Assembly: GCF_003610785.1 (NCBI RefSeq)
Contig: NZ_RAQQ01000012.1
Coordinates: forward strand, 142,967-206,966
Source of the DNA: Micromonospora globbae
GTDB taxonomy: Bacteria; Actinomycetota; Actinomycetes; Mycobacteriales; Micromonosporaceae
Direction: 5' to 3'
DNA length: 64,000 nt
Made by a program: the position numbers and the translations under genes. How positions within the stretch are numbered: the stretch's first letter is position 1; each line of letters starts with the position of its first letter. The notes beneath the pieces are model-generated. The model saw only the letters and a program-made list of their open reading frames with translations, was not told the origin of the DNA and made no database searches. This document shows, piece after piece, positions 1 to 7,642 of the stretch.

Positions 1-933
1 GCCGAGGTGACGGGGCTGCCCACACCGGTCACCGACCGTCCCGGCGAGTGGCGGATGCTCGTGCGGTACCAGTACTGCTTCGTGGCGCCCGGCTGCCGAC
101 CGAGCCCGGTGCTCGCCGGCACCCGCTGGCGCGAGGACGGGCAGCAGCCGCGACTGGTCGCCGTCGAGGAGTCCAAGTCGGCCGAGACCGGCACCCGGCC
201 GTGGGAGATCAGCGAGCTGGTCGCGGCGACCGGTGCGCGGACGCTCGTCGCCACCACGCCGGCGTTGCGCGGGAGGCTGCCCGCCCTGCTGGCCCAGGCC
301 GAGGCGGCCGCGAAGGTCGCCGACCGGTACACGCTGGACGGTTCCCCGCCGGACCGCTACCGGATCTTCTACGCCGGCCGCACCGAGTGGGAACGCTGGT
401 ACGGCGGGGGCCGGCCGACCTGGACCGGCGGGTACGCGGTGACCGTCGGCGGCGGCCACCACGAGATCGTGCTCAACGCGGAAGGCACCACCGACGACGG
501 CATCGACGACCTGCTCCGGCACGAGCTGACCCACGCGGCCTCGCTGCCCGACGGGGGCTACCCGGGCAAGACCACCTGGTGGCTCGTGGAGGGGCTGGCG
601 GAGTACGTCGCCGCCAACGGCCAGGCGACGAACCGGTACGAGGGGCTGAGCCAGGTGCGGCGGCTCATCCAGAGTGGCTGGAACGGCCGCCTGGAGGAAC
701 TCGCCCCCGCCGACGACGCCCCGGCCGAGCGGGTGGCCGGCAGCTACGGTCTCGGCTACCTGGCCGTCCGGCACCTCGTCGACCGCTTCGGCGAGCAGCG
801 GCTGCTCGCCTTCTTCGACGCCGTCGTCCACGACCGTACGGCCGTGGAACGCGCCTCCGCCCAGGTGTTCGGCGAGTCCTGGTCCGTGCTGCACGAGCAG
901 TGCGTGGCGTACGTCCGCACCCTGATCTCCTGA
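1..933 (+). CDS. Zinc metallopeptidase-like protein (gluzincin fold), 5' end cut by the window
   Basis: The reading frame is open from base 1, so the true start lies to the left; a GTG at 7 exists but nothing marks it as a start. Counting codons from base 1, an HELTH motif occupies about residues 174-178. A WLVEGLAEY segment follows about 20 residues later, with E197 and E201 as candidate third zinc ligands. This HExxH...E arrangement is that of gluzincin (peptidase MA-like) hydrolases. The C-terminal third has the helical pattern seen after the active site in this clan (SYGLGYLAVRHLVDRFG). The natural substrate is unknown. A hairpin directly after the stop suggests it ends its transcript. 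Signal peptide or anchor, if any, lies outside the window. Confidence 0.75.
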   Translation, partial: AEVTGLPTPVTDRPGEWRMLVRYQYCFVAPGCRPSPVLAGTRWREDGQQPRLVAVEESKSAETGTRPWEISELVAATGARTLVATTPALRGRLPALLAQAEAAAKVADRYTLDGSPPDRYRIFYAGRTEWERWYGGGRPTWTGGYAVTVGGGHHEIVLNAEGTTDDGIDDLLRHELTHAASLPDGGYPGKTTWWLVEGLAEYVAANGQATNRYEGLSQVRRLIQSGWNGRLEELAPADDAPAERVAGSYGLGYLAVRHLVDRFGEQRLLAFFDAVVHDRTAVERASAQVFGESWSVLHEQCVAYVRTLIS

Positions 934-935
934 CG

Positions 936-958
936 GCCGACCGGCGCTCCCGGTCGGC
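936..958 (+). terminator. Terminator-like hairpin after the metallopeptidase
   Basis: Perfect 8-bp stem GCCGACCG/CGGTCGGC with a 7-nt loop, starting 3 bases after the stop codon. There is no T-run, as is usual for high-GC actinomycete terminators. Confidence 0.5.
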
Positions 959-1406
959 GCGGCCCCCGGAGATTCATGATCCACCGGTGTCCGGCGCTCC
1001 CGGCGCACCTGCGACACTGGTGCCCGCTCCCAGTGCGGAGCCTCGGGATTCCGCGTCCGGAAGCGGCCCGGGGCGCCCGCCCGGTGGCTCCGGTGGCGCC
1101 GCCGGAGCCACCGGGTGCCTCCGCCCTCCCGCCGGTTCCCGGCCGGTCCCGCGGAACGGTCGCGCTTGGTGACCGGTCGGTTCCGGGCCGTTCGGTCCCG
1201 GCAACGGGACGGGCGGCGCAGCAGGGCGCATACCGCCAGGTCAGGACGGGTGAAACCCGGGTCCGAATCATGATCAGTTGTAGGAAGGGATCGCGCCGGT
1301 CACAGCGGCACCGCTACCGTACTGGTAACACGCGCGTTGCCGGCCCGGGCGGGAGCATCCCGCCGGCGTGGGCACGCGCCGGGCATGGGATGGGGTCGGG
1401 TGAGCC
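959..1406. other. Long intergenic region upstream of the bdtA-like gene
   Basis: About 450 bases without a convincing gene; ORFs here have no ribosome-binding site or domain. It holds a very stable 14-bp perfect inverted repeat (1080-1093 with 1102-1115). Near the downstream gene it holds an imperfect dyad, GGTAAC...GTTGCC (1324-1341), about 70 bases before the start. In Streptomyces the equivalent promoter (bdtA) is a BldD target; the dyad here only loosely resembles a BldD box. Confidence 0.4.
1080..1115. repeat. Perfect 14-bp inverted repeat, strong hairpin
   Basis: Left arm CCCGGTGGCTCCGG (1080-1093), right arm its exact complement (1102-1115), loop of 8. It lies 120 bases after the first gene's own hairpin and about 290 before the next gene. 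It could be a second terminator or an mRNA structure. Confidence 0.6.
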
Positions 1407-1616
1407 ATGGCCGGGTCGCAGTCCGACGGTCGGCTGTCGGAGGTCAAGTTCCTCACCGTCGCCGAGGTGGCGACGGTCATGCGGGTGTCGAAGATGACGG
1501 TCTACCGCCTGGTGCACAGCGGTGAACTCACCGCGGTACGGGTCGGCCGGTCGTTCCGGGTTCCGGAACACGCGGTGCACGAGTATCTGCGGGGCGCCTT
1601 TCAGGAGACCGCCTGA
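1407..1616 (+). CDS. bdtA: Small excisionase/BldC-type HTH DNA-binding protein (BdtA-like)
   Basis: 69 residues, almost entirely a MerR-like winged helix (FLTVAEVATVMRVSKMTVYRLVHSGELTAVRVGRSFRVPEHA in segments, residues 15-56). This is the one-domain fold of the excisionase/BldC family, which binds DNA as multimers. The neighbours on the right (bS22, SDR, acyltransferase, SerB-like phosphatase) match the order after Rv0500A in Mycobacterium and around SCO3328 (bdtA, a BldD target) in Streptomyces. That synteny is the main reason for the name. The ATG at 1407 has only a weak GGGTGAG ahead of it. Likely a transcription factor; its targets cannot be read from the sequence. Confidence 0.8.
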   Translation: MAGSQSDGRLSEVKFLTVAEVATVMRVSKMTVYRLVHSGELTAVRVGRSFRVPEHAVHEYLRGAFQETA

Positions 1617-1894
1617 ACCACCGGGCCGCCCGCGGCCGCCCGGAAGCCCCGGGCACGGCGGGCATGAGGAGTGAGTCGCCGGCGGGCGCGCGCCACGTCC
1701 GCGAAGCCTCGACGCCGGGGTCGCGTTGGTCCTGCTGACGCTCTCCCGCTACCCTGGACCCCGACCGTGACCGCACCCCGGTGCGCCCTACCGCCCGAGC
1801 TGGTCCGGTCCGTTGTCCGCAAGCGGTCGCCGACGCCCACCCGCGTGGTGGTGGCAGCCGGTCCGCCCCGCACGTTGCATCGAAAGGCTGTCGT

Positions 1895-1996
1895 ATGGGC
1901 TCGGTGGTCAAGAAGCGCCGCAAGCGCATGGCTAAGAAGAAGCACCGCAAGCTGCTGCGCAAGACCCGCGTCCAGCGTCGCCGTCTCGGCAAGTGA
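1895..1996 (+). CDS. 33-residue ribosomal protein bS22 (AURKAIP1/COX24 domain)
   Basis: Encodes 33 residues, over half of them Lys or Arg (MGSVVKKRRKRMAKKKHRK...). This is the actinobacterial AURKAIP1/COX24-domain miniprotein, found as small-subunit protein bS22 in mycobacterial ribosome structures. I chose the ATG at 1895 because it gives the family's exact length and is preceded by GAAAGG with 8 bases of spacing; longer in-frame extensions have no similarity. It sits between the HTH gene and the SDR gene, as Rv0500B does in Mycobacterium. A strong hairpin follows the stop, so it probably has its own transcript end. Confidence 0.9.
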   Translation: MGSVVKKRRKRMAKKKHRKLLRKTRVQRRRLGK

Positions 1997-1998
1997 CC

Positions 1999-2023
1999 GT
2001 TGCCGGGCCCACGGCCCGGCAAC
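1999..2023 (+). terminator. Terminator hairpin after bS22
   Basis: Perfect 11-bp stem GTTGCCGGGCC/GGCCCGGCAAC with a 3-nt loop, beginning 2 bases after the bS22 stop codon. It also argues against starting the next gene upstream of about 2030. Confidence 0.75.
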
Positions 2024-2116
2024 GCCGTCACATGCCCTCTGTCGACCCTCGGAGGCTCAGGTGATCAGGCCGTGGATGTCCCGGCTCGATCCCGCCTGCC
2101 GGGGAAGGTGCGGAAG

Positions 2117-3190
2117 ATGACCCCCGGTGGCACCCCCGGTGCTCCGGGGGTCGTCGTCGTGACCGGGGTGGGCCGCTACCTCGGCGCCCACGTGGCGGCC
2201 CGGCTCGCCGCCGACCCCCGGATCGAGCGGGTCATCGGCATCGATCCGCCCGAGTCGCCCGGCGAGTTCGCCGACCTGCTCGACGGCGTGGAGCGGATCC
2301 GCGTCGACTTCGAGTCCCTCGGCGGCCTCCTGGCCGACCTCGACGTCGACGCGGTGGTGCACCTCGCGCTGATCACCGCGCCGGACCGGCAGCAGGGCGG
2401 CCGGTCGGCCATGAAGGAACAGAACGTCATCGGCACGATGCAGCTGCTCGCCGCCTGCCAGCGGGCACCGCGGCTGCGCAAGCTCGTGGTCCGCTCCTCC
2501 ACGGCCGCGTACGGAGCGTCCTTCCGGGACCCGGCGGTCTTCACCGAGGAGACCGAGCCGCGCGAGGTGCCGCGCGGCGGGTTCGGCCGCGACATCCTCG
2601 ACATCGAGGGGTACGTCCGCGGCTTCCGCCGCCGCCGGCCCGACGTCACCGCGACCGTGCTGCGCTTCGCGCCCTTCATCGGCTCCACCGCCGACACCAC
2701 GTTGACGCGCTACTTCTCGCAGCCGGTGGTGCCGACCGTCCTGGGCCGCGATCCCCGGCTCCAGTTCCTGCACTTCGACGACGCGCTCGAGGTGCTGCAC
2801 CGCTCGGTCGTCGAGGACCATCCCGGCACCTACAACGTGGCCGGTCCGGGCGTGCTCTCCCTCACCCAGGCCATCCGCCGGGCCGGTCGGGTGGCCGTGC
2901 CGGTGCTGGAACCCGGCCTCTCCGGCGCCGCCGCGCTCGCCCGCACCCTCGGCTTCGGCCGGTACGGCCTGGACCAGGTCGACCTCTTCGTGCACGGCCG
3001 GGTCGTGGACACCACCCGGTTGGAGCAGGAGTACGGCTTCACCCCGCGGTCGACGGCCGCGGCCTTCGACGACTTCATCCGTGCCCACCACGGTGGGGTG
3101 GTGGTGACCCGCGACCAGTTGGCCGCCGCCGAGCGGCTCGTGCTGGACGGGATCCGGCAGGTGCGGGCGGCCGTCCGGGAGGGGTCGTGA
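2117..3190 (+). CDS. Extended-SDR NAD-dependent epimerase/dehydratase family protein
   Basis: 357 residues from the ATG at 2117 (GGAAGG about 8 bases upstream); in-frame GTGs at 2072 and 2108 are alternatives. The N-terminal Rossmann motif is VTGVGRYLGAHVA (TGxGxxxG). The mid-region has HLALIT and the serine segment VVRSSTAAYG, typical of extended SDRs. The catalytic YxxxK expected about 25 residues later is not obvious: that region reads FGRDILDIEGYV. The protein may therefore bind NAD(P) without classical epimerase chemistry. It is positionally equivalent to Rv0501 (annotated galE2) in Mycobacterium. The next gene starts inside its stop codon, so the two are translationally coupled. Substrate unknown. 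Confidence 0.85.
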   Translation: MTPGGTPGAPGVVVVTGVGRYLGAHVAARLAADPRIERVIGIDPPESPGEFADLLDGVERIRVDFESLGGLLADLDVDAVVHLALITAPDRQQGGRSAMKEQNVIGTMQLLAACQRAPRLRKLVVRSSTAAYGASFRDPAVFTEETEPREVPRGGFGRDILDIEGYVRGFRRRRPDVTATVLRFAPFIGSTADTTLTRYFSQPVVPTVLGRDPRLQFLHFDDALEVLHRSVVEDHPGTYNVAGPGVLSLTQAIRRAGRVAVPVLEPGLSGAAALARTLGFGRYGLDQVDLFVHGRVVDTTRLEQEYGFTPRSTAAAFDDFIRAHHGGVVVTRDQLAAAERLVLDGIRQVRAAVREGS

Positions 3191-4347
3191 CGGGTCAGGA
3201 GCGCGACGACGCCGGGGCGCGGGGCCGGTTCCGCGTACCGCCGGCGGCGCCCGGCCCGGACGCGGAGCCGGCGCGGCGCAACGGCCACCGACCCGCGAGC
3301 CCGCCCGCCGGGCCGGAGTCTTCGGGGAGGTCTCCGGGGAAGTCGGAGGCCCCGGGACGGTCGGGGACCGCGGGGAGGCCGGCGGGGCCGGAGGCGCCAC
3401 GCACGGAGGCGCCGCGACGCGCCGGGCGCGCGGACGACGCCGGGCCGGCGGGCGCGCGCCCGGAGACTCCGGGGCGGGACGGACCGGCGGTGGCCGACCG
3501 GCCGGGAGACCCCTGGGACCGGAAGGTGGCCGGCGCGCTGGCGTTCCTGCGCCGGCGGCTGTCCGGTGACTACGAGGTCGACGAGTTCGGCTTCGACCCG
3601 GAGCTGACCAAGGCCGTCCTCCACCCGCCGCTGCGCGTGCTCTACCGGGACTGGTTCCGCACCGAGGTGACCGGCGTCGAGCACGTCCCCGCCGACGGCG
3701 CGGGCCTCGTGGTGGGCAACCACTCCGGCACGGTGGCGCTCGACGCGCTGATCCTCGCGACCGCCCTGCACGACCACCACCCCGCACACCGCTTCCTCCG
3801 CCTGCTCGGCGCCGACCTGGTGTTCCGGATGCCGGTGGTCTCCGAGCTGGCGCGCAAGTCGGGCGGCACGGTGGCGTGCAACCCGGACGCCGAGCGGCTG
3901 CTGCGCGCCGGTGAACTGGTCGGGGTCTTCCCGGAGGGCTTCAAGGGCGTGGGCAAGCTCTACTCCGACCGCTACAAGCTGCAACGCTTCGGCCGGGGCG
4001 GGTTCGTCTCGGCGGCGCTGCGCACCGGCACCCCCATCGTGCCCGTGGCCATCGTCGGGGGCGAGGAGATCTACCCGATGCTCGCCGACATCAAGCCTCT
4101 CGCCCGGCTGCTCAAGCTGCCGTACTTCCCGGTCACCCCGACCTTTCCGTGGCTCGGTCCGCTGGGGATGATCCCGCTGCCGAGCAAGTGGTTGATCGAG
4201 TTCTGCCCGCCGATCCCGACGGCGCACCTGACCGACTCGGCGGACGATCCGCTGGTGGTCTTCAACCTCGCCGACCAGGTCCGCGAGACCATCCAGCAGA
4301 CCCTCCACAAGCTGCTCGAACGGCGCCCGGACCCGTTCGGCCCGTGA
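3187..4347 (+). CDS. Lysophospholipid acyltransferase (PlsC-type) family protein
   Basis: 386 residues, GTG start overlapping the previous stop by 4 bases. Residues 1 to about 110 are low-complexity, rich in Pro, Gly, Arg and Ala. The acyltransferase domain follows, with the histidine box NHSGTVALD (N178 H179) and the FPEGFKG acceptor-binding motif. The box has six residues between His and Asp, as in the actinobacterial branch that includes Rv0502. Family members move acyl chains from acyl-CoA or ACP onto glycerolipids at the inner membrane face; the actual acceptor is unknown. Coupling to the SDR gene suggests a joint role in lipid or envelope metabolism. Confidence 0.85.
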   Translation: MTGQERDDAGARGRFRVPPAAPGPDAEPARRNGHRPASPPAGPESSGRSPGKSEAPGRSGTAGRPAGPEAPRTEAPRRAGRADDAGPAGARPETPGRDGPAVADRPGDPWDRKVAGALAFLRRRLSGDYEVDEFGFDPELTKAVLHPPLRVLYRDWFRTEVTGVEHVPADGAGLVVGNHSGTVALDALILATALHDHHPAHRFLRLLGADLVFRMPVVSELARKSGGTVACNPDAERLLRAGELVGVFPEGFKGVGKLYSDRYKLQRFGRGGFVSAALRTGTPIVPVAIVGGEEIYPMLADIKPLARLLKLPYFPVTPTFPWLGPLGMIPLPSKWLIEFCPPIPTAHLTDSADDPLVVFNLADQVRETIQQTLHKLLERRPDPFGP

Positions 4348-4387
4348 CCGGGCCGGGCGGTGCGCGTCCGGCCGGTGCGGCCCGAGG

Positions 4388-5251
4388 TCAGCCGACGCGG
4401 CGGCGGCGGTGCAACGCGAGACCGGCGCTGACCGCACCGACGAGGACGCCGGCCGCCGCCGTGGACGGCACGGCGATCCGCACCGCCCGCCGGCCGGTCC
4501 GGAAGTCGCGGACCTCCCACCCGTGCTCCCGGGCACGCCGCAGCAGCGTCCCGTCAGGGTTCACGGCGACCGCCCGGCCGACCGTGGTGAGCAGGGGCAG
4601 ATCGTTGGCCGAGTCGCTGTACGCGGTGCAGCGGGCCAGGTCGAGCCCTTCGACGGCGGCGAGCTGGGCCACCGCCTCCGCCTTCGCCGGCCCGTGCATG
4701 AGATCACCGACCAGCCGCCCGGTGTACGCGCCGTCGACGATCTCCGCGACCGTGCCGATCGCGCCGGTGAGACCCAGCCGGGAGGCGATCACCCGGCCGA
4801 TCTCCACGGGCGCGGCGCTCACCAGCCAGACCCGCTGCCCGGCGTCCAGGTGGCGCTGGGCGAGCCGGCGCGTGCCGGCCCAGATGCGCGGCGCCATCAG
4901 CTCGTCGAAGATCTCCTCGGCGAGCCGCTCCACGTCGTCCACCCGCCAGCCCTCGATGAAGGCGAGGGCCGCCTCCTTGGCCTGCGACATGTCCCCGGCG
5001 TGCTCGCGGGCGAGCAGCCGGAACCGGAGCTGCTGCCAGGCGAAGCGGGCCAGGTCGGCCGTCGTGAAGTAGTTGCGGGCGGCGAGCCCACGGGCGAACC
5101 AGTAGATCGAGGCGCCCTGCATCATCGTGTTGTCGACGTCGAAGAAGGCCGCCGCGGTCGGGTCGGGGGCGGGAGCCGGCTCGGCCTCGGCCCAGCCGGC
5201 CGTGTGACCGTGGACGTCGGTGCTGACCGTCACCTTCCGGGTGCGGGCCAC
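4388..5251 (-). CDS. HAD-IB family phosphatase (SerB1-like)
   Basis: 287 residues. HAD motif I is AFFDVDNTMMQG (the Asp nucleophile lies in DVDNT), motif II is WLVSAAPVEIG, and motif IV is CTAYSDSANDLPLL. A C-terminal hydrophobic helix (GVLVGAVSAGLAL) may anchor it to the membrane. This layout matches the subfamily annotated as phosphoserine-phosphatase-like SerB1 (Rv0505c), which occupies the same place in Mycobacterium. The true substrate is unproven and could be a phospholipid headgroup, given the neighbouring acyltransferase. Start: GTG at 5251 with GGGAGGGAGG 4 bases upstream. It converges on the acyltransferase gene. Confidence 0.85.
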   Translation of the reverse strand: MARTRKVTVSTDVHGHTAGWAEAEPAPAPDPTAAAFFDVDNTMMQGASIYWFARGLAARNYFTTADLARFAWQQLRFRLLAREHAGDMSQAKEAALAFIEGWRVDDVERLAEEIFDELMAPRIWAGTRRLAQRHLDAGQRVWLVSAAPVEIGRVIASRLGLTGAIGTVAEIVDGAYTGRLVGDLMHGPAKAEAVAQLAAVEGLDLARCTAYSDSANDLPLLTTVGRAVAVNPDGTLLRRAREHGWEVRDFRTGRRAVRIAVPSTAAAGVLVGAVSAGLALHRRRRVG

Positions 5252-5351
5252 GCGACCTCCCTCCCTCGACCGGTACGGCGTGCGCCTCCAGCGAGGGTAG
5301 CCGCATCGACCCGACGGACGGGCATCCGCGCGGTGAACTGTGCTGCGTCGG

Positions 5352-6230
5352 TCAGCGGGCGCCGGGGCAGGCGGTCGGCGCCGGGCCGAGGGCGTCGCTC
5401 GCCACCGGCGCGGGCAGGTTGCAGCCGATGGCGGCGCGCAGGGCGTCCGAGCGTTCGCGGACCGTGTCGAGCAGCGCCAGCGACTGGTGGGTGCGCTCCC
5501 GGTCGGCCCGGGCCGCGCCGTCGAGCAGGTCGCTCACCGCGCGCCGCTGGCCGTCGACGAACGCGTTCACGGCGTCCAGTCCGGCCATGTCGGAGCGCTG
5601 CACGGCGGCGGTGGTGAGCAGCCGGACGCCCTGGCGGGTGTCGGCGTCCATGTCGTCGAGCACGGCGCTGAACCCGGCGTGGTCGCCCCGCAGCTCGGCG
5701 GCCTCGCCGAGCCGCGTACGCGCGAAGTCGAGGAAGAGCTGGCCGCGGCTCATGTCCGAGCTGGCCAGGGCGAGCTGGGCGCGTTCCGTCGAGCGCTTCA
5801 TGCCGTAGAGCGCGTCGCCCGGCACGGCGTTCTCGCTCGCGGCCGAGATGCCGGACACGGCGATCGCGCCGGACGCCACGCCGATCAGGATCGCGCCTCG
5901 GGCGCGCGCCCGCCGGGCGGTGACCGCGGGCAGCAGGGAACGGGTGCCGGAGGTGCGTTCGCCGGCCGGTTCGGTCGCGGCGCCCGTCGCCGCCACGCCC
6001 ACGCCTTCCCGCTCCGCGGTCGCGACCAGCATGGCCCGCAAGCTGGTGCGGAACTTCGGGTCGACCTCGACCGTCGGGCGTTCGGCGGTGAGCCGCTGAC
6101 CGACCGCCACGAGTGGGGCGAGCTGGTCGTCGACCCGGGACCGGGTGTGGTGGCGCCGGCCGCCGTTGGCCTCGTCGAGAAGCTGCGCGAAGCGCTCGGC
6201 GCGCCGGCGGGAGAAGAGGATGTCGTCCAC
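5352..6230 (-). CDS. rsbN: DUF5667 membrane protein, probable anti-sigma factor RsbN for BldN
   Basis: 292 residues from GTG 6230, chosen because GAGAGGAGG lies 8 bases upstream; the longer frame has no similarity. Residues 1 to about 80 form a helical cytoplasmic region (RRRAERFAQLL, SRVDDQLAPLVAVGQRL). A single membrane segment lies at about 113-131 (AILIGVASGAIAVSG). The DUF5667 domain begins ENAVPGDALYGMKRSTERAQ and would lie outside. In Streptomyces, RsbN is a single-pass anti-sigma factor encoded beside bldN and binds sigma-BldN through its N-terminal helices. The adjacency and architecture here are the same. The function is inferred from that match. Confidence 0.75.
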   Translation of the reverse strand: MDDILFSRRRAERFAQLLDEANGGRRHHTRSRVDDQLAPLVAVGQRLTAERPTVEVDPKFRTSLRAMLVATAEREGVGVAATGAATEPAGERTSGTRSLLPAVTARRARARGAILIGVASGAIAVSGISAASENAVPGDALYGMKRSTERAQLALASSDMSRGQLFLDFARTRLGEAAELRGDHAGFSAVLDDMDADTRQGVRLLTTAAVQRSDMAGLDAVNAFVDGQRRAVSDLLDGAARADRERTHQSLALLDTVRERSDALRAAIGCNLPAPVASDALGPAPTACPGAR

Positions 6231-6386
6231 CGCAGGCACCTCCTCTCGCTGGTCACGGCCGGTCGGCCGCCGTGTGGCCGACGACCGGCGGCAGCATGGC
6301 ACCGCGGAGGTGAGGTCGTTGGCGCTGTGCCGCCGACCTCGGGGGCCCGGGGGGATGAACCGGGGCAACCACCGGTCGCACCCGGA

Positions 6387-6415
6387 GAAACGGAACGCGC
6401 CGGGCACGGGTTACG
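6387..6415 (-). promoter_or_regulatory. Candidate sigma-BldN-type promoter for the rsbN-like gene
   Basis: On the minus strand CGTAAC (6415-6410) is followed after 17 bases by CGTTTC (6392-6387). As I recall, sigma-BldN promoters in Streptomyces have a CGTAAC-like -35 and a CGTT-containing -10 with a 16-17-base spacer, and rsbN itself is a BldN target. Transcription would begin about 150 bases before the GTG. Confidence 0.4.
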
Positions 6416-6571
6416 GGCCTGGCGGAGCGGAAATCACAGAAAGTGATCGACGTCACGTGGCGGCCATGGGGTCACGGGGTGCCGCGACCGGGGCCGCGTC
6501 GGCGAGTGTCAGGCCGTTCCCGATGCGCTTCCTGGCCCGCTTCCGTGCCGATTCCGTGCCCGTTCCGTGGC

Positions 6572-6611
6572 GGTCCCGCGCCGGTGCCGGTGGTCCCGCG
6601 CCGGTGCCGGT
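6572..6611. repeat. 20-bp tandem duplication in the rsbN-bldN intergenic region
   Basis: Two exact adjacent copies of a 20-base unit starting GGTCCCGCGCCGG. Degenerate further copies run to about 6670, and similar TTCCGTG units lie upstream. They fill much of the 446-base gap (6231-6676) after the sigma-factor stop. No gene is seen in this gap. Confidence 0.7.
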
Positions 6612-6676
6612 GGGGGGTCCCCCGCCGGTGCCGTGGCGGTCCCGCGTCGGATCCCGCGGCGGTCCCGCTGACGGGA

Positions 6677-7642
6677 CTACGGTTGGAAGCCGTCGGGCAG
6701 GAGCCGGGCCAGCGCCCGGACCGCGCGGTACTGCAACGCCTTGATCGCGCCCTCGTTCTTGCCCATCGCACGGGCCGTCTCGGCCACCGAGAAGCCCTGC
6801 AGGAAGCGGAGCACGATGCACTCCTGCTGCTCCGGGTTCAGCTGCTTCACGGCGCTGAGCAGGGCGACGTTGGTGATGTGCTCGACGACCGCCGCCTCCG
6901 GGCTCCCCTCCGGGCCGCGGTCCTCGCGGTCGGCGTCGAGCACGTCGCCGGTCGTGACCTCGAGACGGTAGCGGCCGGACTTGAAGTGGTCGGCCACCAG
7001 GTTCCGGGCGATGGTGACGAGCCAGGCGCCGAGGTCACGCCCCTGCCAGGTGAAGCTGCCGATGCGTTTGAGCGCGCGCAGGAACGTGTCAGAGGTGAGG
7101 TCCTCGGCCAGTTGGCGGTTGCCGACGCGGAAGTAGACGAAGCGGAAGACGGTGTCGACGTACCGGTCGTAGATCAGACCGAACGCCTCGGCCTCCCCGG
7201 CCTGGGCGCGTTCGACCAGCGCCCAGACCTCGGTCGCCGGGTCGGACGGGTCGGGACGGCTCGGGAAGCCGGTGGTGCTCCCGCTCCCGGCGGGTGCGGC
7301 GGCCGCCGGCACGGCCGGCAGCACCGCTGTCTCGCCCGCGGACGGGTCGGTCGTCGCGGGCGTGTCGTCCACCCGCCGGCTCTGCGCGGGCATGGTGGGC
7401 CGGGCGGGTGCCGCGACCCGCCCGCCGGCCGGCATGGCGTTGCCGCCGGGCACGGCCGGCCGGGCCGGCGCCTCGTTGTGGTGGGGCCGGTTGCGGATCC
7501 GTTTCGCCGTGCTCTCACCCCGGACGGCCAGGGCGCCGTTGTCGTCGTGGCCACCCTGGACGGGGGTGGCCCGCTCGTTCACGGTGTTCCGCGCCGGGCC
7601 GGTCAGGCCGAGCGGCCGCTCCGTGTAGCCGAAGGTCGTCAT
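6677..7642 (-). CDS. bldN: ECF sigma factor BldN with long N-terminal extension
   Basis: 321 residues from ATG 7642. Residues 1 to about 135 are a disordered Pro/Ala/Arg-rich extension. Sigma region 2 follows (AEAFGLIYDRYVDTVFRFVYFRVGNRQLAEDLTSDTF in parts, about 150-190) and then region 4 (LNPEQQECIVLRFLQGFSVAETARAMGKNEGAIKALQYRAV). The region 2 and 4 sequences are those I recognise as the highly conserved BldN/AdsA factor, which controls aerial development and chaplin/rodlin genes in Streptomyces. There it is made as a pro-protein whose N-terminal extension is removed; a comparable extension is present here. An RsbN-like gene lies downstream on the same strand. Possible longer starts exist up to 7822 but lack support. 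Confidence 0.88.
   Translation of the reverse strand: MTTFGYTERPLGLTGPARNTVNERATPVQGGHDDNGALAVRGESTAKRIRNRPHHNEAPARPAVPGGNAMPAGGRVAAPARPTMPAQSRRVDDTPATTDPSAGETAVLPAVPAAAAPAGSGSTTGFPSRPDPSDPATEVWALVERAQAGEAEAFGLIYDRYVDTVFRFVYFRVGNRQLAEDLTSDTFLRALKRIGSFTWQGRDLGAWLVTIARNLVADHFKSGRYRLEVTTGDVLDADREDRGPEGSPEAAVVEHITNVALLSAVKQLNPEQQECIVLRFLQGFSVAETARAMGKNEGAIKALQYRAVRALARLLPDGFQP

Noticed and set aside
976..1497. 173-codon ORF in the gap before the bdtA-like gene
   Set aside because: Spans a strong hairpin and runs into the real HTH gene in another frame; Pro/Arg composition without similarity.
2057..3787. 576-codon minus-strand frame
   Set aside because: Covers the SDR and acyltransferase genes in antisense and includes a terminator hairpin region; composition is Arg/Gly/Pro noise.
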